A DNA stretch of 7,227 nucleotides from Bacillota bacterium. Its GTDB lineage: Bacteria > Bacillota > Clostridia > Clostridiales > Clostridiaceae. The position numbers and the translations under genes were made by a program. Under the pieces are notes generated by a model. That model worked only from the letters and a program-made list of their open reading frames with translations, did no database searches and was not told the DNA's origin. Shown piece after piece: positions 5,701 through 7,227 of the stretch; position 1 is the first letter of the stretch, and every line of letters begins with the position of its first letter. The stretch spans positions 1 to 7,227 of the forward strand of contig JAEZAL010000255.1 in NCBI GenBank assembly GCA_023427705.1, in the 5' to 3' direction.

Positions 5701-7227
5701 AATACTATAGGACAGTCTAATAATTATCAATCTCTTGGTGTTGCTGTAAAACCAGGGGATAAGGTTAATATTTATATAGGTAGTAATAGAAAAGACACTA
5801 AATTTAATTTAGTATTAACTCAATTTAATGCTGAAAGTGGTACTGCTTATAAGATAATACAAGAATTAACTGTAGGAAAGAATGAAGTAGAAATACCTGA
5901 AACAGGTTTCGATATGAACTATGAGAAAGGTGGAAATCTATTCATAAGTCTTAAGAGTGGATTTGCAGAATCAAATGAATTTAGAGTAAGAGTAAGTGGT
6001 GGTACAGCTATACCTCATTTAAATGTAAATAATATTATTGATGATGTATCTAAAGAAAATGAAGTTAAAGAATTAATAAGAACTTATATTAGAGAGTTAA
6101 AGAGTTATGTAAATTCATTGCCAAATAGATATCCAGAAAGCGCTAGTGTAATAGATAATACAAATAATATATATACTTATGATCCTCAAGCTTCTATATT
6201 AAATGCTACTGAAATAGAAGGAGAAAGAATTACTCTTAGTTTAGCAGCTGATCAAGTTCTAAGTGGAATACAAAATGGATTATCAGGAGATGAAAATGCT
6301 GAGGTAAATAGGTTGTACAACTCATTACTTGCATGGGAGCAAATAATGAAAGTTTCTTATACACAACAAGGTTTACTTGAAGAGGCAATAGACTTTGATA
6401 ATGATGGAAAAATAACAAATACAGCTTTAGATGTCCTTAATGGAAAGAGTGAAACTCAATATTATAATGAAAATAGAGCGCCTAAGAATCGTATGAATAT
6501 TAAATATCAAAGAATGTTTACTGGTGCATTTATGTATGCATCATCACATCACGTGGGTATAGGATATGGTTCTATAGCTGGATGTATGACAGGAGTACCA
6601 TTTAATTTTGATTCAGCTGGTAATTTAACTAACGCTGAAGAAGGTCAATTATTCGGATGGGGTATTGCTCATGAAATAGGACACGTGCATGATATTAAAG
6701 GGTTAACTTATGCAGAAACAACTAATAATATTTTAGCTCTTATAACTCAAACATTTAATGATATAAATGAATCAAGAATAGAAAGTTCTGATGGATATGT
6801 AAAAGTATATGATAAGGTAACTTCTAATAGTAAAGGATTGGCTAGTGATGGACTTACTAGACTTGCAATGTTCTGGCAATTACATTTAGCATATGACAAT
6901 GATTATACTTATAAAATGTTAGATATTAACACAGACAATAATTTAGAAAATGATACTTTTTATGCTAAATTATATAGAGCTACTAGAATAAATGGTGTAG
7001 CACCTTCAGAAGCTGGATATGATTCTACTGCACAAACATTTGTCATGAGAGCTTCAGATGCTGCAGGAAAAGATTTAAGAGATTTCTTTGAAAAATGGGG
7101 AATAGTTGCTAGTCCTAAAACTAATGAATATTTAAATTCAAAAAATTATCCAAAAGAAACTAGAGCTATTTACTACTTAAATGATGAAACAAGAAGACTT
7201 CAATTAGAAGCTGGAACTAATACTAGC
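2716..7227 (+). CDS. Secreted multi-modular M60-family zinc metallopeptidase with internal dockerin (3' partial)
   Basis: An open frame of 1504 codons starts at an ATG with a strong ribosome binding site and runs off the window without a stop. Residues 1-25 are a signal peptide. Modules in order (approximate): acidic spacer 26-100; beta-rich module 104-222; type I dockerin 254-313; galactose-binding-like module 316-470; Fn3-like 480-568; linker with a TSP3-like motif 580-591; Fn3-like 634-752, with an acidic insertion near 676-710; F5/8 type C-like module 765-912; helical segment 916-985; M60 module about 1000-1480. The catalytic motif is HEIGH (His1319, Glu1320, His1323), then ten residues and Glu1334 in AETTNN, within the M60 pattern HEXXHX(8-28)E. 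RMFTGAFMYASSHHVGIGYGS (1266-1286) is also typical of clostridial M60 proteins. Characterised relatives cleave O-glycosylated proteins such as mucins, so this is probably an extracellular mucinase-like O-glycopeptidase; its substrate is inferred. Further C-terminal modules or an anchor may lie beyond the window. No lipobox follows the signal peptide. Confidence 0.9.
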   Translation, partial: MNRRKISAMLAVALITSQTQTITFAETVSNNAIVEIVNEVNIDNIDESNSDITSDEIKDDEDIENIEELDIESNESIESTEESNDTISNDYLNKSDNEKQNQVQSKIVGKLELDINFSTPIKVTNADKTNISVKLVKDDENYTINLGSDISKGNIEGTDISYSLEALDYARAQLSENATDIDFYHLTFENLDLGTYSLEISGAGYKTVSIPDIEIQNVSKRVLLGTADNKIVLDDKGTEDKADDIIEEYVGSFLSGDVNGDGDVNKVDYDEIKSKITSGSNEENYDLNRDGKVDITDLAYVHSNIDKALKEAVIIDTDIIINPSAVNIETMQGTLLEDGSNIKDILQDNGKSVSLKNDQDVEISEENPISVNIDLTGNSAVENKVEQIVIKAPSENAPTSGSIVIGDEVFNFNENNIVNASPSARTSEEAIVINLGKQVAVSEVKINITGSRGNKNLTEIAKVEFLNNVYTEIPKPKMNIPVINSFTSTTQVGQESMTIGWDHENNVTGYEVKVENLSNNSVSTYKTSDNSLRIEKVDGYGIYRISIQSLAGEWKSGYKDEQEGYSIAQIGDTNLTNNSNDKDGKPDNVDSNYNPMAWDSITGNLTESASGENGNSFGKDSIIEVQVIPETAPEGPEGITVKGGYKQLTVSWKSHKKAKDYDLYYREAGTKAWIKANDPDSSYIDSENDDIPTGVSNLNPEQKTDSNELIRATSYTITGLKDTTSYELMLTATNHHGTGGLSQKYIGTTTKLIPPVTTNYNLINSPKDITNHIEKVEYKGNINENYTIDNDLAVTDNDYTTAWTWNNWDTSHYSKNGPIVTFDEEYTIDTIKVITRLDIESQPYMGNIGYINEETGQWEYRDARVSNSGKVTTLKLSEPIKAKTIQPNISVYPSVGSGKVSISDIKFYKYDSLQNDVDGLFADDLKLSLNDDVTYEIVEELTNRAKTIDSINLEYHENQTEILNDLKRAEDLLNDVALNDKIITLDSSIHNVAPQNTIGQSNNYQSLGVAVKPGDKVNIYIGSNRKDTKFNLVLTQFNAESGTAYKIIQELTVGKNEVEIPETGFDMNYEKGGNLFISLKSGFAESNEFRVRVSGGTAIPHLNVNNIIDDVSKENEVKELIRTYIRELKSYVNSLPNRYPESASVIDNTNNIYTYDPQASILNATEIEGERITLSLAADQVLSGIQNGLSGDENAEVNRLYNSLLAWEQIMKVSYTQQGLLEEAIDFDNDGKITNTALDVLNGKSETQYYNENRAPKNRMNIKYQRMFTGAFMYASSHHVGIGYGSIAGCMTGVPFNFDSAGNLTNAEEGQLFGWGIAHEIGHVHDIKGLTYAETTNNILALITQTFNDINESRIESSDGYVKVYDKVTSNSKGLASDGLTRLAMFWQLHLAYDNDYTYKMLDINTDNNLENDTFYAKLYRATRINGVAPSEAGYDSTAQTFVMRASDAAGKDLRDFFEKWGIVASPKTNEYLNSKNYPKETRAIYYLNDETRRLQLEAGTNTS
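2899..2961 (+). repeat. Degenerate short tandem repeats encoding an acidic I-E-S/N stretch
   Basis: Residues 62-82 repeat a D/S-I-E-S/N theme (DIEN, DIES, SIES), encoded by near copies of gatattgaa(agt) and agtattgaaagt. The surrounding spacer (residues 26-100) is rich in Asp, Glu, Asn, Ser and Ile and probably disordered. It separates the signal peptide from the first folded module. Slippage within such units could vary the spacer length between strains. Confidence 0.5.
3475..3654 (+). other. Type I dockerin module inside the M60 peptidase
   Basis: Two complete calcium loops of the pattern DxNxDGxxxxxD are present. Loop 1 is DVNGDGDVNKVD (residues 257-268) and loop 2 is DLNRDGKVDITD (286-297), 29 residues apart and each followed by a helix-like segment. 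All calcium-binding positions are filled. The cohesin-contacting positions 10 and 11 are KV and IT rather than the Ser/Thr pair of classical cellulosomal dockerins. A beta-rich module (about 104-222) precedes it, resembling an X-module plus dockerin pairing. Confidence 0.85.
3661..4125 (+). other. Galactose-binding-like beta module (tentative)
   Basis: Residues 316-470 alternate short beta-like strands with Asn/Ser-rich turns. They end in a segment reading AVSEVKINITGS, then NLTEIAKVEFLNN. This ending is common in ligand-binding beta-sandwich modules of secreted clostridial glycosidases and M60 peptidases. The fold is inferred from pattern only, and ligand residues cannot be assigned. Confidence 0.45.
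4153..4419 (+). other. First fibronectin type III-like module
   Basis: Residues 480-568 begin after a Pro-rich boundary (IPKPKMNIP). They show the Fn3 strand pattern with SMTIGWDHENNVTGYEVKVEN (496-516), where Trp501 and Tyr510 sit at the usual core positions, and YGIYRISIQSLAGEW (540-554) as the F strand. Such modules in secreted enzymes act as spacers. Confidence 0.55.
4453..4488 (+). other. Thrombospondin-type-3-like calcium motif in the linker between Fn3 modules
   Basis: Residues 580-591 read NDKDGKPDNVDS. This resembles the DxDGxPDxxD core of thrombospondin type 3 and bacterial calcium-stiffened linkers. Only one copy is visible, between the two Fn3-like modules in an otherwise Asn/Ser-rich linker. 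Calcium binding is inferred from the motif. Confidence 0.45.
4615..4971 (+). other. Second fibronectin type III-like module with an acidic insertion
   Basis: Residues 634-752 start with EGPEGITVKGGYKQLTVSW, a canonical Fn3 A-B strand pattern. DYDLYYREAG (660-669) and SYTITGLKDTTSYELMLTATN (714-734) then match the C strand and the E-F strands. About 35 acidic, Asn/Ser-rich residues (676-710) are inserted between strands, making the module longer than the usual 85-95 residues. Confidence 0.65.
5008..5451 (+). other. F5/8 type C-like (carbohydrate-binding) module
   Basis: Residues 765-912 follow the discoidin / F5/8 type C pattern: AWTWNNWD (802-809) in the early loop, PIVTFDEEYTIDTIKVITR (818-836) as central strands, and KVSISDIKFYKY (899-910) as the closing strand. 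Modules of this kind next to M60 domains usually bind host glycans. Binding specificity cannot be read from the sequence. Confidence 0.6.
5722..7155 (+). other. M60 peptidase module (catalytic unit)
   Basis: Residues about 1003-1100 form the beta-sandwich lead-in of M60 enzymes (SLGVAVKPGDKVNIYIG, 1006-1022). The catalytic part follows, with the zinc ligands His1319 and His1323, general base Glu1320 and likely third ligand Glu1334. The helical C-terminal part includes DGLTRLAMFWQLHLAY (1378-1393) and DLRDFFEKWGIVAS (1453-1466). The key residues are all intact, so the enzyme should be active. Confidence 0.85.

Noticed and set aside
6236..6418. A 60-codon open frame within the peptidase catalytic module
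   Set aside because: It overlaps conserved M60 coding sequence and its own translation has no recognisable feature.
1..7227. CRISPR arrays, tRNA or rRNA genes, insertion sequences, phage attachment sites
   Set aside because: No spaced direct repeats, cloverleaf-like sequence, transposase motif or terminal inverted repeats were seen. Nearly all of the window is covered by the two genes.

Overview
The window looks like chromosomal DNA from a low-GC, anaerobic Gram-positive bacterium of the Clostridium type. The grounds are very AT-rich DNA, AGA arginine codons, strong AGGAGG-type ribosome binding sites, a selenium-dependent xanthine dehydrogenase, and a huge secreted M60-family peptidase carrying a dockerin. 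I cannot name the species from sequence alone.

Layout: two genes lie on the + strand and both are cut by the window edges. Bases 1-2514 hold nearly all of a molybdenum hydroxylase (selenium-dependent xanthine dehydrogenase type), lacking only its first dozen or so residues. A strong hairpin terminator follows directly (about 2516-2555). Bases 2555-2715 are an AT-rich intergenic stretch with a good extended -10 promoter (2628-2656) and a strong ribosome binding site (2703-2710). From base 2716 to the window end runs an open frame of 1504 codons with no stop. It encodes a secreted, multi-modular zinc metallopeptidase of the M60 (enhancin-like / mucin-degrading) family.

Module order in the peptidase (residues counted from its Met; boundaries approximate): signal peptide 1-25; acidic low-complexity spacer 26-100; beta-sandwich-like module 104-222; complete two-loop type I dockerin 254-313; galactose-binding-like beta module 316-470; first Fn3-like module 480-568; linker with a thrombospondin-type-3-like calcium motif 580-591; second Fn3-like module 634-752; F5/8 type C-like module 765-912; helical linker 916-985; M60 module about 1000-1480 with the zinc motif HEIGH (1319-1323) and Glu1334. 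The window ends as a further C-terminal segment seems to begin.

The terminator plus the separate promoter imply that the two genes are transcribed independently. One encodes a cytoplasmic purine-catabolic enzyme, the other an exported host-glycoprotein (mucin) protease. Both fit a gut- or tissue-associated fermentative lifestyle, but nothing here shows a direct functional link. The least ordinary content is the peptidase architecture: an internal dockerin, a TSP3-like linker motif, an EF-hand-like loop close to the active site, and a single cysteine in 1504 residues.
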